The notes: generated by a model from the letters alone, not told the origin. Numbered from the stretch's first letter, positions 36,870 to 47,785 are shown. The stretch is 64,000 bases of DNA from Planctomycetes bacterium ADurb.Bin069 (GCA_002070955.1 MWEK01000016.1:1-64000), one strand, 5' to 3'. A program made the numbers and translations.

Positions 36870-38183
36870 CTACCGGTCCTCGGGCCGCCCGCCCAGGACC
36901 TCGATGTTCGTGGCAAGGGTGTAGGGCTCGCCCAGGACGCTCCTGTACTCCAGGCGCACGAACATCGCCGCGTACCCCGCCTCGGGCACGGGCAGCGCCG
37001 CCTCGAACTTCTCCGCGCCCGCGCCGGCGATTTGCGTCCCGCTCCACTTCGAATCGCGGAAGTCCCGCGTCGCCGCCCGCGCCGTCCAGAGCTCGGCCTT
37101 CTCCGGCCGATCCTGGCACGACACCGTGAACCGCCCCGCGCCGCCGTCCGCGGCGAAGCTCCAGGTGAAGCGCGGGCGCTTCGTTCCGGCCGCCACCGAC
37201 GTGTAAAAGGCCGTGACAGCCTCGACGGCCCCGGGGCCCAAGCTATGCCCGGCGTTAGGGACGTAATGGATGAGCTTCTCGCCGGGCAAAGCTCCGAAGT
37301 ACAGCTTCACCGCGTCGACCGGCCAAAAACGGTCGTTCGTGCCGAGGACGACAAGCTTGGGCATCCTCAGGGCGGCGCGGTGGACGTAGGGATCGACCAG
37401 CGCCAGCAGCGCCTGCGCCGCCGGTTCCCTCAGGCGGTCGGGCAGCCCCTTGTCCGAGTAGTTCGCGATCTGCTCGGAATACCCCCCGAAGGACCGCACC
37501 TGAAGCTCCATCTGCGCGGGGAAGTTCAGGACATCGATCACCATGGGCGCAATGGCCGCGACGCGGGGATCGACGACGGCCGCCAGCCAGGTCGTCCAGC
37601 CGCGCTTGGAAGCGCCCGTGACGACGAAGCGCGCGATCTCTTGGGAGTGCCGCTCCTTGACGACGGCCTGAACGGCATCCATGGCCCGCACCGCGCTCTT
37701 CACCATGGGGAGGAGACAGGGCCAGGTGGGATCCCGAGTCTCGAGATACTTTTGGAACGTGAACGAAATCAGGGCGTCCTCGCGAAGGTCGCCGAAAAGG
37801 GGCTGATTCGGCACCTGGCCCAGCACCGCCACGACCGAGCCCGTCTTCGCGGCAATGGCGCCCAGCATGAGCGCCTCGCCCTCCAGCTTCGGCGGATCCT
37901 TGCGCACGCGGCCTCCCGAGACGACCAGGAGGGCCGTCTCGGGGCGCGTCACCCGCTCGGGCCTGATCACGCGCAGCCAGTGCTCCCAGGCGATGCCCCG
38001 CCAGGTCTGCGACGTAAGCCGGATCGTCGCCACCGATCCCACCCCCGGCAAGCTGACGGTATCGGTCACCGCGAAGGCGAAGCTCGCATCGGGCGCCTTG
38101 ACGTAGGACGTCAGATCGGCCGCCGCCAGGCCGGCGGCACAGACCGCGCCGATCGCCGTAGAAAACCAAAGGCAGCGGAGCAT
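36870..38183 (-). CDS. PhoPQ-activated pathogenicity-related (PqaA) family protein
   Basis: The 437-residue protein has a signal peptide (1-22) and then an alpha/beta hydrolase-like body. ADLTSYVKAPDASFAF and RLTSQTWRGIAWEHWL are characteristic of the PqaA/AprA family, followed by TALLVVSGG, VVTGASKRGWTTWLAA (nucleophile Ser in GASKRG), MPKLVVLGTNDRFWPVDA and NAGHSLG (a Ser-Asp-His set). PqaA proteins are secreted; their substrate is unknown. The start at ATG 38181-38183 is 20 bp from a strong promoter, which excludes an upstream ATG. Confidence 0.88.
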   Translation of the reverse strand: MLRCLWFSTAIGAVCAAGLAAADLTSYVKAPDASFAFAVTDTVSLPGVGSVATIRLTSQTWRGIAWEHWLRVIRPERVTRPETALLVVSGGRVRKDPPKLEGEALMLGAIAAKTGSVVAVLGQVPNQPLFGDLREDALISFTFQKYLETRDPTWPCLLPMVKSAVRAMDAVQAVVKERHSQEIARFVVTGASKRGWTTWLAAVVDPRVAAIAPMVIDVLNFPAQMELQVRSFGGYSEQIANYSDKGLPDRLREPAAQALLALVDPYVHRAALRMPKLVVLGTNDRFWPVDAVKLYFGALPGEKLIHYVPNAGHSLGPGAVEAVTAFYTSVAAGTKRPRFTWSFAADGGAGRFTVSCQDRPEKAELWTARAATRDFRDSKWSGTQIAGAGAEKFEAALPVPEAGYAAMFVRLEYRSVLGEPYTLATNIEVLGGRPEDR

Positions 38184-38202
38184 AGGGCACACCTCGGGCT
38201 CC

Positions 38203-38231
38203 ATGGTATCGGGCGCGCCGGAGCCGGTCAA
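38203..38231 (-). promoter_or_regulatory. Promoter of the PqaA-like gene
   Basis: Minus strand TTGACC (38226-38231), 17 bp, TACCAT (38203-38208). Confidence 0.65.
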
Positions 38232-38239
38232 CCGCCCGA

Positions 38240-38270
38240 TTGACTTCCCCTTCCCTTCGTATAGTATAGG
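38240..38270 (+). promoter_or_regulatory. Promoter of the arg operon
   Basis: TTGACT (38240-38245) with TATAGG (38265-38270, 19 bp) or the overlapping TAGTAT (16 bp) as -10, about 45-70 bp before argB. It is back to back with the PqaA promoter. Confidence 0.5.
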
Positions 38271-38310
38271 CCTTTCCGCGACGCTCCCGCGCCGCGCCGA
38301 GGAGAGCTGC

Positions 38311-39222
38311 ATGGAAGACATTGCGGTACTCAAGCAATCGCTCCCGTATCTGCGCGCGTATCGCGGCAAGACCTTCGTCGTCAAGTTCGGCGGGGAGGTT
38401 GTCGGCGAGCGCGGCAACTTCGACAACCTGGCCGCGGATCTGAGCCTGCTCCACGAGTTCGGCATCCGCCTGGTCATCATTCACGGCGGCGGCCCGCAGC
38501 TTTCCGACATGGCCACCAGGCTCGGCGTCGCGCCCGTCAAGGTCGCCGGGCGGCGCATCACCGACGACGAGACCCTCAAAATAGCCAAGATGGTCTTCTC
38601 CTCCATCTCCATCGACATCATGAGCCTGCTCAGGATGAACAAGACCCCCGCCGTGGGCCTCTCGGGCATCGACGGCGACCTGATCCTCGCCCGCAAACGC
38701 CCCGTCCGGCGCGTCAAGGACCCCGAGACCGGCGCGGAGCAGGACATCGACTTCCAGAACGTGGGCGATGTCATCGACGTCGACGCGCGGCTCCTCCAGG
38801 TGCTGCTTGAGAACCGCTTCGTCCCCGTGGTCGCCTGCCTGGCCGCCGATGAGAACGGCCACGTCCTCAACGTCAACGCCGACACCATCGCCAGCGAAAT
38901 CGCCCTGAAGCTCCGGGCCGAGAAGCTCTTCAACCTCTCCGACGTCAACGGCGTCCTCAAGGACCGGCGCGATCCCGACAGCCGCATCTCCTACCTCACC
39001 GTCAGCGCCGCGCTCGCGCTTATCGAGAAGGGCGCCGTTCAGGGCGGGATGATCCCCAAGCTGGAGACCGCGATGAAGGCCGTCCAGGGCGGCGTCGGCC
39101 GCGCGCATATCCTCAACGGCTTCGCCAAGAACGCCCTCCTGCGCGAGGTCTTCACCCGCAGCGGCTTCGGGACCATGATCATTCGCGATGAGGAAGAGCG
39201 CACCTACCTCGGAGAAGGCTAA
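38311..39222 (+). CDS. argB: Acetylglutamate kinase
   Basis: The 303-residue amino acid kinase phosphorylates N-acetylglutamate (or the N-succinyl form). It shows FVVKFGGEVVGER, VIIHGGGPQLSDMATRLG, VVACLAADENGHVLNVNADTIA and SDVNGVLKD, and GGMIPKLETAMKAVQGGV. ATG at 38311 has GAGGAGAG a few bases upstream; a longer frame from 38203 would run through the promoter. Its stop codon touches the argH start. Confidence 0.95.
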   Translation: MEDIAVLKQSLPYLRAYRGKTFVVKFGGEVVGERGNFDNLAADLSLLHEFGIRLVIIHGGGPQLSDMATRLGVAPVKVAGRRITDDETLKIAKMVFSSISIDIMSLLRMNKTPAVGLSGIDGDLILARKRPVRRVKDPETGAEQDIDFQNVGDVIDVDARLLQVLLENRFVPVVACLAADENGHVLNVNADTIASEIALKLRAEKLFNLSDVNGVLKDRRDPDSRISYLTVSAALALIEKGAVQGGMIPKLETAMKAVQGGVGRAHILNGFAKNALLREVFTRSGFGTMIIRDEEERTYLGEG

Positions 39223-40625
<1,403 letters not shown>

Positions 40626-40626
<1 letters not shown>

Positions 40627-41822
40627 TGCCCAGCCGAAAGAAGATCGTGGTCGCCTACTCGGGCGGTCTGGATACATCCTATTGCCTGGCGTATCTCCGC
40701 AAGGAGCGCGGCTTCGACGTGATCAGCGTCACCGTGGACACGGGCGGATTCGCGCCCGCGGAACTTGCCGCGATCGAGGCGCGCGCCCGCGCCCTCCGGG
40801 TGGTGGAGCACGTCACCGTGCCCGCGCGGGACAAGGTCTACGCCAAGTACGTCGCGCCCATCATCCGCGGCAACGTGCTCCGCGGCGCGGTCTATCCCCT
40901 CTGCGTGGCCGCCGAGCGCGTGACGCAGGCCGAGGAGGTCGCCGCCGTCGCCGCCGCGCGCAAGGCCGACGCGGTGGCGCACGGCTCGACCGGCGCCGGA
41001 AACGACCAGATCCGTTTCGACACCGCCTTCAGGGTGCTCCTTCCCGGCATTCCGATTCTGGCGCCCATCCGCGAGCTGGGCTTGAGCCGCGCGCAGGAGT
41101 ACGAGTACCTCAAGCAGGAGGGCGTCGAGATCGACCCGACGGTGGAAGCCTACTCCGTCAACGCCGGCCTGTGGGGGGCCACGATCGGCGGCAAGGAAAC
41201 CCACGATCCCTGGCGCGAGATTCCCGAGCACGTCTGGCCGTCGAAGGCGGCGCCGGACACGCCGCCGCGCGCCATCGCGATCGCCTTCGAGCGGGGGCTG
41301 CCGACGGCCTTGGACGGCGCGCGCCTGTCCGGCACGGACATCGTGACCGCGCTGGGACGGCTCGAGGCCGAGTACGGCTTCGGCCGGGGCATTCACCTCG
41401 GCGACACCGTGATCGGCATCAAGGGGCGCATCGCCTTCCAGGCGGGCGCGGCGCTGCTCCTCATCGCCGCCCACCGGGAGCTGGAGAAGCTCGTTCTCAC
41501 CGCCTGGCAGCGCTTCTGGAAGGACCACCTGTCCGACTTCTGGGGCAAGCTCCTCCACGAGGCCCAGGCCTTCGACCCGGTGATGCGGGACATCGAGGCC
41601 CTCATCGAGAGCTCGCAGGCGCGCGTGACCGGCGACGCGCGGGTGACGCTGGCGCCGGGACGCTTCCAGGTGACCGGCGTGCGGAGCCCCCACAGCCTGA
41701 TGCGCAAGGAGGCCGGCCTGTACGGCGAGCAGGCGCGGCTCTGGGACGGCCGCGACGCCGAGGGTTTCGGCCGCATCCTCGGCATTCCGGGGCTGCTCGC
41801 CCACCGCGCGGGTGCCCCGTGA
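40626..41822 (+). CDS. argG: Argininosuccinate synthase
   Basis: The 398-residue N-type ATP pyrophosphatase has AYSGGLDTSYCLAYL, AVAHGSTGAGNDQIRF, EAYSVNAGLWGATIGG and an LGDTVIGIKGRIAF segment near the C-terminus. It joins citrulline and aspartate. TGATG overlap with argH. Sequence order LWGATIGGKETHDPW is like the archaeal/planctomycete branch rather than the E. coli form, as far as I can recall. Confidence 0.94.
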
Positions 41823-42841
41823 AAATTCAGGTCCACAAGATCGCCTCGGTCGTCCACCGCCTCGGACTCGGCCGCGAGGTCGAGCTCATCACCGGGGCGC
41901 GCCGGACCAGCCCCGGCGATGTGGTCGCCGTCGTCGCCAAGGCCGAGAAGCGGACCTACGGCGAGCTGGAGCTCGCCGAGGGGCGCATGGCCAAGGTCTT
42001 CCGGGGCGATGTGATCGTCGGAGCCCTCGGCGCGCGGCGCGCCATCAAGGGCTTCGTGGGCGCCTGTCCCGCGCGAGTCCGGCCCGGCTCGGAGCTCGCG
42101 CTCCTCAACCTCGGCGGCGTGATCGGGGTGCCGCGCGGCGCGGGGCACCACGACCTCGGCGCGCCGTGCCCGGTGGAACTGCTCGGGTTCGTCGCCATCG
42201 ACGGGCGCCCGGCCCGAGTGCCTTCGGTGGCGGCGCCGCGGGTCGCCCGCGGGGCGCTCCCGCCCCTCGTTGTCATCTCCGGAACGTGCATGGCGTCGGG
42301 CAAGACGCGCGCCGCGGGCGAGATCATCCACGAACTCGCGGGCCGGGGGATCGCCGTTCACGGCGCGAAGCTCACCGGCGTCGCCTGCCGCCGCGATCTG
42401 CTCGTCATGGAAGACCACGGCGCGCGGCGCACGGCTTCGTTCTTGGACTTCGGCCTCGTGTCGACGGTGCGGGCCCGCGCCCTCGCGCGCGTCGGGCGCG
42501 ACGTGCTCGCCTTCCTTACCGCCGGCGCGCCGGATATGATCGTCGTGGAGCTGGGCGACGGCGTCATGGGCGACTACGGCGTCATGGAGATTCTGCGCGA
42601 TCTGCGCGATGGGATCGGCGCGCACGTCTTCTGCGCGGCGGACCCCGTCGGCGCCTGGGGCGGCAGGGAGTTTCTCGCGCGCGAGGGCGTGCCCCCCGAT
42701 GTCATCTCCGGACCGTGCACCGACACGATCGCCGGCGTGGACTTCGTGCGCAAGAACCTCGGACTGCCCGCCGTGAACGCGTGCACGCACGCGCGCGAGC
42801 TCGGGCGTCTGGTGTTGAAACTGATGGAGCGGCAACGGTGA
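41819..42841 (+). CDS. Unassigned P-loop NTPase-like protein within the arginine operon
   Basis: I do not recognise this 340-residue protein. Its C-terminal half has a Walker A motif, GTCMASGKT (residues 155-163), then RGIAVHGAKLTG, a DF segment, a Walker-B-like hydrophobic strand with DMIVVELGDG, and a Rossmann tail (VNACTHARELG). This resembles MobB/dethiobiotin-synthetase-type SIMIBI folds and, distantly, DUF1611. The N-terminal ~140 residues are beta-rich and novel to me. It starts with GTG overlapping the argG stop (GTGA) and ends in the argC start (GTGA), so it is translationally locked into the pathway. No argA, argJ or argE lies in this cluster, so an acyl-group step is conceivable but unproven. 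Confidence 0.8.
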   Translation: MKIQVHKIASVVHRLGLGREVELITGARRTSPGDVVAVVAKAEKRTYGELELAEGRMAKVFRGDVIVGALGARRAIKGFVGACPARVRPGSELALLNLGGVIGVPRGAGHHDLGAPCPVELLGFVAIDGRPARVPSVAAPRVARGALPPLVVISGTCMASGKTRAAGEIIHELAGRGIAVHGAKLTGVACRRDLLVMEDHGARRTASFLDFGLVSTVRARALARVGRDVLAFLTAGAPDMIVVELGDGVMGDYGVMEILRDLRDGIGAHVFCAADPVGAWGGREFLAREGVPPDVISGPCTDTIAGVDFVRKNLGLPAVNACTHARELGRLVLKLMERQR

Positions 42842-43848
42842 TTCGGGTCGGCGTTTTCGGCGGTTCAGGCTACGCCGGAGGCGAACTCCTCCGGTATCTG
42901 CTCGGGCATCCCGAGGTGGATCTCAGGTTCGTCACCTCGCGCAGCAGCGCGGGCCAACCCATCGCGGAGCGCCTGCCCAACCTGGCGGGCTGGACGCCGC
43001 TCCCCTTCATCGATCCCCGCGAGGCGGACGTCCGATCGGTGGAGGCGGTGTTCATGGCGCTGGAGCACAACGCCTCCCAGGATGTCGTCCCGGCCCTGCT
43101 GGAGGCCAACCCCGCCCTCAAGATCGTCGATCTGGCGGGCGACTTCAGGACGCCCGACCCGGCGGGCTATCAACGCTTCTACGGCCGGACCCACGGGGCG
43201 GTCGAGCTCCTGCCGCGCTTCGTGTACGGCTTCACCGAGGCGGCGCGCGATCGCATCCGGGGGGCGCAGCTCGTGGCGAACCCCGGCTGTTTCGCCACCT
43301 CGCTCCTCCTCGGACTCTGGCCGCTGAAGGCGGCCGGCCTCCTCAAGGGGCCGATCACGGCCGTGGGCATCACCGGGTCGACGGGCGCGGGCGCCAAGCC
43401 GGCCGAGACGACGCACCACCCCCACCGCGCGACCAACGTGCGCGCCTACAAGGCGCTGGCGCACCAACACATGCTCGAGGTCCGCCATTTTCTCGGCGCG
43501 CGGGACTCCGACCTTCTCTTCGTGCCGGTTTCGGGGCCCTTCGCCCGGGGGATCTTCACGACCTTCGTCTTCCCGGGGATCGAGGCGGCCGCGCTGGGCC
43601 GCGCCTACGCGGAAGCCTACCGCGACGCGCCCCTGGTCACGGTGGCCAAGGGCTCGCCCGAGCTCAGACTCGTCCAGGACACGCCGCTCAGCCGCGTGGG
43701 CTGGGAGGGCCGGGACGACGCGGCCTGCGGCTTCGCCGCCATCGACAATCTCGCCAAGGGGGCGGCCACCCAGGCGATTCAGAACTTCAACCTGATGTGC
43801 GGACTCGCCGAGCAGGCCGGCCTCCGGCATGCCGGCGGCTTCGTCTGA
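42838..43848 (+). CDS. argC: N-acetyl-gamma-glutamyl-phosphate reductase
   Basis: The 336-residue NADPH enzyme has GVFGGSGYAGGELLRYLLGHP, VFMALEHNASQDV, and the catalytic Cys in VANPGCFATS, then HHPHRATNVRAYKAL. It makes the semialdehyde. GTG overlaps the preceding stop as GTGA. Confidence 0.95.
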   Translation: MIRVGVFGGSGYAGGELLRYLLGHPEVDLRFVTSRSSAGQPIAERLPNLAGWTPLPFIDPREADVRSVEAVFMALEHNASQDVVPALLEANPALKIVDLAGDFRTPDPAGYQRFYGRTHGAVELLPRFVYGFTEAARDRIRGAQLVANPGCFATSLLLGLWPLKAAGLLKGPITAVGITGSTGAGAKPAETTHHPHRATNVRAYKALAHQHMLEVRHFLGARDSDLLFVPVSGPFARGIFTTFVFPGIEAAALGRAYAEAYRDAPLVTVAKGSPELRLVQDTPLSRVGWEGRDDAACGFAAIDNLAKGAATQAIQNFNLMCGLAEQAGLRHAGGFV

Positions 43849-43857
43849 GGGAACGTT

Positions 43858-45030
43858 ATGAGCGACAACTTCACCCGCTGGCGCGAGGCGGAGGAAAAGC
43901 GCCTCGCCGCCACCTACGCCAAGTTCCCCGTGGCGCTGGCGCGCGGCGAGGGAATGCGTGTCTTCGACGTGGACGGCAAGGCCTACCTGGATTTCTACGG
44001 CGGCCACGCCGTGGCGATCATCGGCCACTGCCACCCCCACCTGGTCGCGAGCCTCGGGCGGCAGATCGGCGAGTTGATTTTCTACTCCAACCTCTGTTAC
44101 CTGCCGGTTCGGGCCGAGGCCGCGGAGAAGCTCCTCGGGCTCCTCTATCCCGAGATGACCCGCCTCTTCTTCGTCAACTCCGGCGCCGAGGCCAACGAGA
44201 CGGCGCTCAAAATCGCGCGGCGCCGCTCCGGCCGGGAGCGCGTCGTCGCCATGCAGGGCTCCTTCCACGGCCGAACGATCGCGACCCTCAGCGTGACCGG
44301 CACCGCGAAGTACCGCGACGCCTTTTCGCCCACCATCGCGAGCGCCACCGACTTCGTGCCCTTCGGCGACATGGCCGCCGTCGAGGCCCTGGATCCCGCG
44401 CGCGCCGCCGCGGTCATCCTGGAGCCCGTCCAGAGCATGGCCGGCGCCGTCACGGCGGACGGGGAGTACTTCCGCGCCCTGAGGGCCTACACGCGCCGCC
44501 ACGGCATCGCCCTCATCTTCGACGAGATCCAGACGGGGCTCGGCCGGACAGGCCTGCCTTTCGCCGGCATGCACTGGGGCGTCGCTCCGGATATCGTGAC
44601 CATGGCCAAGGGCGTCGGCGGCGGCATTCCCGTCGCGGCCTGCGCTCTGACCGAGGAGTTCGCGGCGGGGATCAAGGTCGGCGACCACGGGACGACCTTC
44701 GGCGGAGGGCCCGTGGCCTGCGCGGCGGTCAAAGCGACGGTCGAGGTCATCGAGCGGGAGGGCCTGGTCGAACGCGCCCGCGCCATGGGCGCGCGCCTCG
44801 GCGCGCGCCTCCGGGAGGTCCCGGGGCTCGCGGACCTCCGCGGCATGGGGCTGCTCCTCGGCTTCGCGATGCCGCGCCCGGCGCGGGACATCCAGCAGGC
44901 CATGCTCGCGAAGGGCGTCCTGGTGGGCGTCTCGGTGGATCCGCGCATCGTGCGCCTGCTTCCGCCCCTCACGGTCGGCGAGGACGACATCGAGGTTCTC
45001 GTCCGCGCCCTGAAGGAGATCGCTCAGTGA
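43858..45030 (+). CDS. argD: Acetylornithine aminotransferase
   Basis: The 390-residue class III PLP aminotransferase shows GHAVAIIGHCHPH, FFVNSGAEANETALK, SFHGRTIATLS, LIFDEIQTGLGRTG and the PLP Lys in TMAKGVGGGIPVAA. It converts the semialdehyde to N-acylornithine. It ends in the argF' start (GTGA). Confidence 0.94.
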   Translation: MSDNFTRWREAEEKRLAATYAKFPVALARGEGMRVFDVDGKAYLDFYGGHAVAIIGHCHPHLVASLGRQIGELIFYSNLCYLPVRAEAAEKLLGLLYPEMTRLFFVNSGAEANETALKIARRRSGRERVVAMQGSFHGRTIATLSVTGTAKYRDAFSPTIASATDFVPFGDMAAVEALDPARAAAVILEPVQSMAGAVTADGEYFRALRAYTRRHGIALIFDEIQTGLGRTGLPFAGMHWGVAPDIVTMAKGVGGGIPVAACALTEEFAAGIKVGDHGTTFGGGPVACAAVKATVEVIEREGLVERARAMGARLGARLREVPGLADLRGMGLLLGFAMPRPARDIQQAMLAKGVLVGVSVDPRIVRLLPPLTVGEDDIEVLVRALKEIAQ

Positions 45031-46031
45031 GGCACTACTACCGGCTCACCGACCTGGCGATGGAGCAGATCATCGATCTCCTGGATCGCGCCGAGCACCA
45101 CCGCTACAACCCGCGTTCTGAAATCCTCGCCCGCAAGGAATTCGTCCTGATCTTCCTCAACCCGTCGCTGCGCACCCGCGCCAGCTTCGAGGTGGCGATC
45201 AGGCACATGGGCGGCGGCGTGACGACGCTGGGCTCCGACGCGATCTGGCCCCTGGAGGCCCAGCCCGGCAAAGTCATGGACCAGCAGCGGACCGAGCACG
45301 TGTTCGAGGCGACGCTGGTTCTGTCGCGCTACTACGACGGCATCGGCGTGCGCAGCCTCGCGCGCGGGCAGAACCGGGAGGAGGATCTCCAGGACCAGGT
45401 GCTCGCGTCATTCATGGAGCGCGCGCAGGTGCCGGTCTTCAACATGGAGTCGGCCATGTACCACCCGTGCCAGGCGCTCGGCGACCTGCTCACCGTGCGC
45501 GACCTCCTGGGCGGGTTCGAAGGGCGCCGGATCGCGATCACCTGGGCCTACCACCCCAAGGCCCTGCCCATGTCGGTGCCGAACTCGATCCTGCTGGCCG
45601 CCTGCAGGGCGGGCATGGATGTGACCTTGGCGCACCCGCCCGAATTCGCCTTGACCGACGGAATCATGGAGCTGGCCCAGGCCGATGTCGAACGGTCAGG
45701 CGGCGCGCTGCGCCTGTGCCACGACCGCTTCGAGGCGCTCAAGGATGCGGAGATCGTCTACGCCAAGGCTTGGGGCGGCCTGAACCGGTACGCCGACCCC
45801 GCCCGGGAGGCCGAGGAGCGCGAGCGGCACCGCGCCTGGATCGTGGACAAGGAGGCCATGAGCCGCACCCGCCGCGCGTTCTTCATGCACTGCCTGCCCG
45901 TGCGGCGCAACGTCGTCGTCAGCGACGAGGTGTTGGAGTCGGCCGCCTCCAAGGTCATTCACCAGGCCGAGAACCGCCTGCACGTTCAGAAGGCGATCCT
46001 GGAATGGCTCTATGCGTGGAACGAGTCCTGA
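45027..46031 (+). CDS. argF': N-acyl-ornithine carbamoyltransferase (acetyl/succinyl type)
   Basis: The 334-residue transcarbamylase has the phosphate-binding NPSLRTRASFEV and the C-terminal HCLPVRRNVVVSD. It has HPCQALGDLL where ornithine carbamoyltransferases have HPTQ, WAYHPKALPMSVPNS, DAIWPLEAQPGKVMD and AENRLHVQKAIL. These match Xanthomonas AOTCase and Bacteroides SOTCase. The residue that separates them in the MDGD(T/K)(E/P)EH loop (Glu in AOTCase, Pro in SOTCase) is Thr here (MDQQRTEH), so the acyl group is uncertain. Citrulline would be made by later deacylation by an ArgE-like enzyme encoded elsewhere. Confidence 0.9.
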   Translation: MRHYYRLTDLAMEQIIDLLDRAEHHRYNPRSEILARKEFVLIFLNPSLRTRASFEVAIRHMGGGVTTLGSDAIWPLEAQPGKVMDQQRTEHVFEATLVLSRYYDGIGVRSLARGQNREEDLQDQVLASFMERAQVPVFNMESAMYHPCQALGDLLTVRDLLGGFEGRRIAITWAYHPKALPMSVPNSILLAACRAGMDVTLAHPPEFALTDGIMELAQADVERSGGALRLCHDRFEALKDAEIVYAKAWGGLNRYADPAREAEERERHRAWIVDKEAMSRTRRAFFMHCLPVRRNVVVSDEVLESAASKVIHQAENRLHVQKAILEWLYAWNES

Positions 46032-46073
46032 GAAGGCGCGGCCGGCCCGCCCGATGCGTCCGGCCTTGAAACT

Positions 46074-46102
46074 TTGCGTCCACGGTCCGATATACATATA
46101 AT
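46074..46102 (+). promoter_or_regulatory. Promoter of the 46146 gene
   Basis: TTGCGT (46074-46079), 17 bp, perfect TATAAT (46097-46102), 43 bp before the start. Confidence 0.65.
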
Positions 46103-46145
46103 GCTTTCAAGAGCAAGTCGAAACCCCTTACCAAAGGAGACGTTT

Positions 46146-47759
46146 ATGCGGAATCTGCTCGCTGCGATGCTCGCCTTGGCTCTCTACGCCCAGGCGCAGA
46201 CCCCGTCCGGAGGCGGCCAGCCGGGCTGGGACAAGCTCAAGGGCCCGCAGGACGCGTGGGTGTACGTCGTCGTCGGCGCTTACGACGCGATCGGCCCGCG
46301 CCTGGAGAAGGCGGCGGTCAAGCTCGGCCCCGAGGCGGTGGCGGACATCAAGGAAATCCCGACGCAAATCCGCGAGGGCATCGGCGACAGCCACGGCATC
46401 GCCCGGGACGCCATCGATCTGAGCCGCCCCTTCGCCTTCGCGGTCTACAATCCCCTTGCCGGCCAGCCGCCCGCGGCCATCCTGCCCGTCAAGGGCGAGC
46501 TGGCCAACGACGCAAAGGCGAGCAACGGCTACATTGTCGCCTGCGACAATGAAATCCTCGCCGAGCGCCTGTCGTCCGCGCTCAAGGCGGCCGGCGCGGG
46601 CGCCATCGCCGCTCCGGCCGGAGCGGTCAGCGTGTACATCGACGTGGGCACGATCTTTCAGCTCTTCGGGCCTTTCGTGCAGATGCAGCTCGCCTCAGGG
46701 ATGGGCGGCTTTGGCGACTCCGCGGGAGTGGACCGCCAGGCGGCGATGGCCGGCATGGATCTCCTCTTTAATCTGCTTGGACAGATCAAGCACGTGCTGC
46801 TCGACCTTGACGTGAACGACCAGGGCCTGCTCGTGGCCCAGGACACCGTCGTGAAGGAAGGCACGGAACTCGCTCAGCTCTTCGGCGGCCAGGGCGGCGG
46901 CACGACGATCGGCGGCATTCTGCCGGCCCGGGCCATTGTCTTGAACGGCAAGCTCAAGGGCCTTGTGCCTTTCGTGCTCAAGCTGGCCGATCGGTACCTC
47001 GCCAAGGCGTGCGCGAGCCCGGCGGATGCGAAGACTCTCCGTGACGCTTTCGCCAAGTACGCCGGCGGCGCCGGCGAGGACTTTGCCATGAGCATGGACT
47101 TTTCCCCCGAAGGCCTCGTCACGGACCAAATCAACGCCTTCACGGGAACCTTTGACGATCTGCGCGCGTCCTACCAGGCCTTCGCCTCCGAGAAAGCGTC
47201 GGCGCTCACGAGCGGAGCCAAGTTTGCGTTGCAAGAGAACGTCAGGCAATCGGGCGGCGTAGCGGTGCACAAGTTCACCAGCACGATCGACGCTTCCGCG
47301 CTCGACTCGCAGGCCGGCGCCCAAGTGAAGAAGCTTCTCGGCGGCGGCCTGCAAGGCGAGGTGGCCCTGGCCAACGGAAAGCTCATCACCTGTAGCGGCG
47401 GGAAAGACTACTCCCAAAGGCTTGACGCCCTCATTGCCGCAAGCAAGAATGCGGGGGGGGCGCCCGGCACCCACCCGGTCGCCTTCCGTTGCGATCTCGT
47501 CAGGCTCCTCTCCAACCTCGCCGCCGCCGCCGGCGCCGGCGCCGAGACGCCGGCCTCTGCCCCTCCGATCTCGGGGACGGTGGCCTTTGCGGGACCCTCG
47601 GCCAAGAGCAACGTCGTGATTCCCATAGAAGCCATCGCCAAGGTGAAGGAATTCGTCGAACAGGCCTTCGGCGTCGGGGGGATGGGCGGCGCCTTTGCGC
47701 CGACCAGTGACGACGAGGACAACGAAGACACCGAGGACGACGAAGACGACGGGCAGTAG
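46146..47759 (+). CDS. Secreted protein of unknown function with acidic C-terminal tail
   Basis: The 537-residue protein has a signal peptide (1-18, MRNLLAAMLALALYAQAQ) and mixed alpha/beta segments with no motif that I know. It ends in an extremely acidic tail (DEDNEDTEDDEDDGQ), unusual for a secreted protein and reminiscent of calcium-binding or solubility tails. AAAGGAGA is an excellent ribosome site. Composition appears less GC-rich than its neighbours. It has its own promoter and a hairpin downstream. Confidence 0.75.
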   Translation: MRNLLAAMLALALYAQAQTPSGGGQPGWDKLKGPQDAWVYVVVGAYDAIGPRLEKAAVKLGPEAVADIKEIPTQIREGIGDSHGIARDAIDLSRPFAFAVYNPLAGQPPAAILPVKGELANDAKASNGYIVACDNEILAERLSSALKAAGAGAIAAPAGAVSVYIDVGTIFQLFGPFVQMQLASGMGGFGDSAGVDRQAAMAGMDLLFNLLGQIKHVLLDLDVNDQGLLVAQDTVVKEGTELAQLFGGQGGGTTIGGILPARAIVLNGKLKGLVPFVLKLADRYLAKACASPADAKTLRDAFAKYAGGAGEDFAMSMDFSPEGLVTDQINAFTGTFDDLRASYQAFASEKASALTSGAKFALQENVRQSGGVAVHKFTSTIDASALDSQAGAQVKKLLGGGLQGEVALANGKLITCSGGKDYSQRLDALIAASKNAGGAPGTHPVAFRCDLVRLLSNLAAAAGAGAETPASAPPISGTVAFAGPSAKSNVVIPIEAIAKVKEFVEQAFGVGGMGGAFAPTSDDEDNEDTEDDEDDGQ

Positions 47760-47785
47760 GCCCTCTCTTCGGGCGCTGACGAAAG

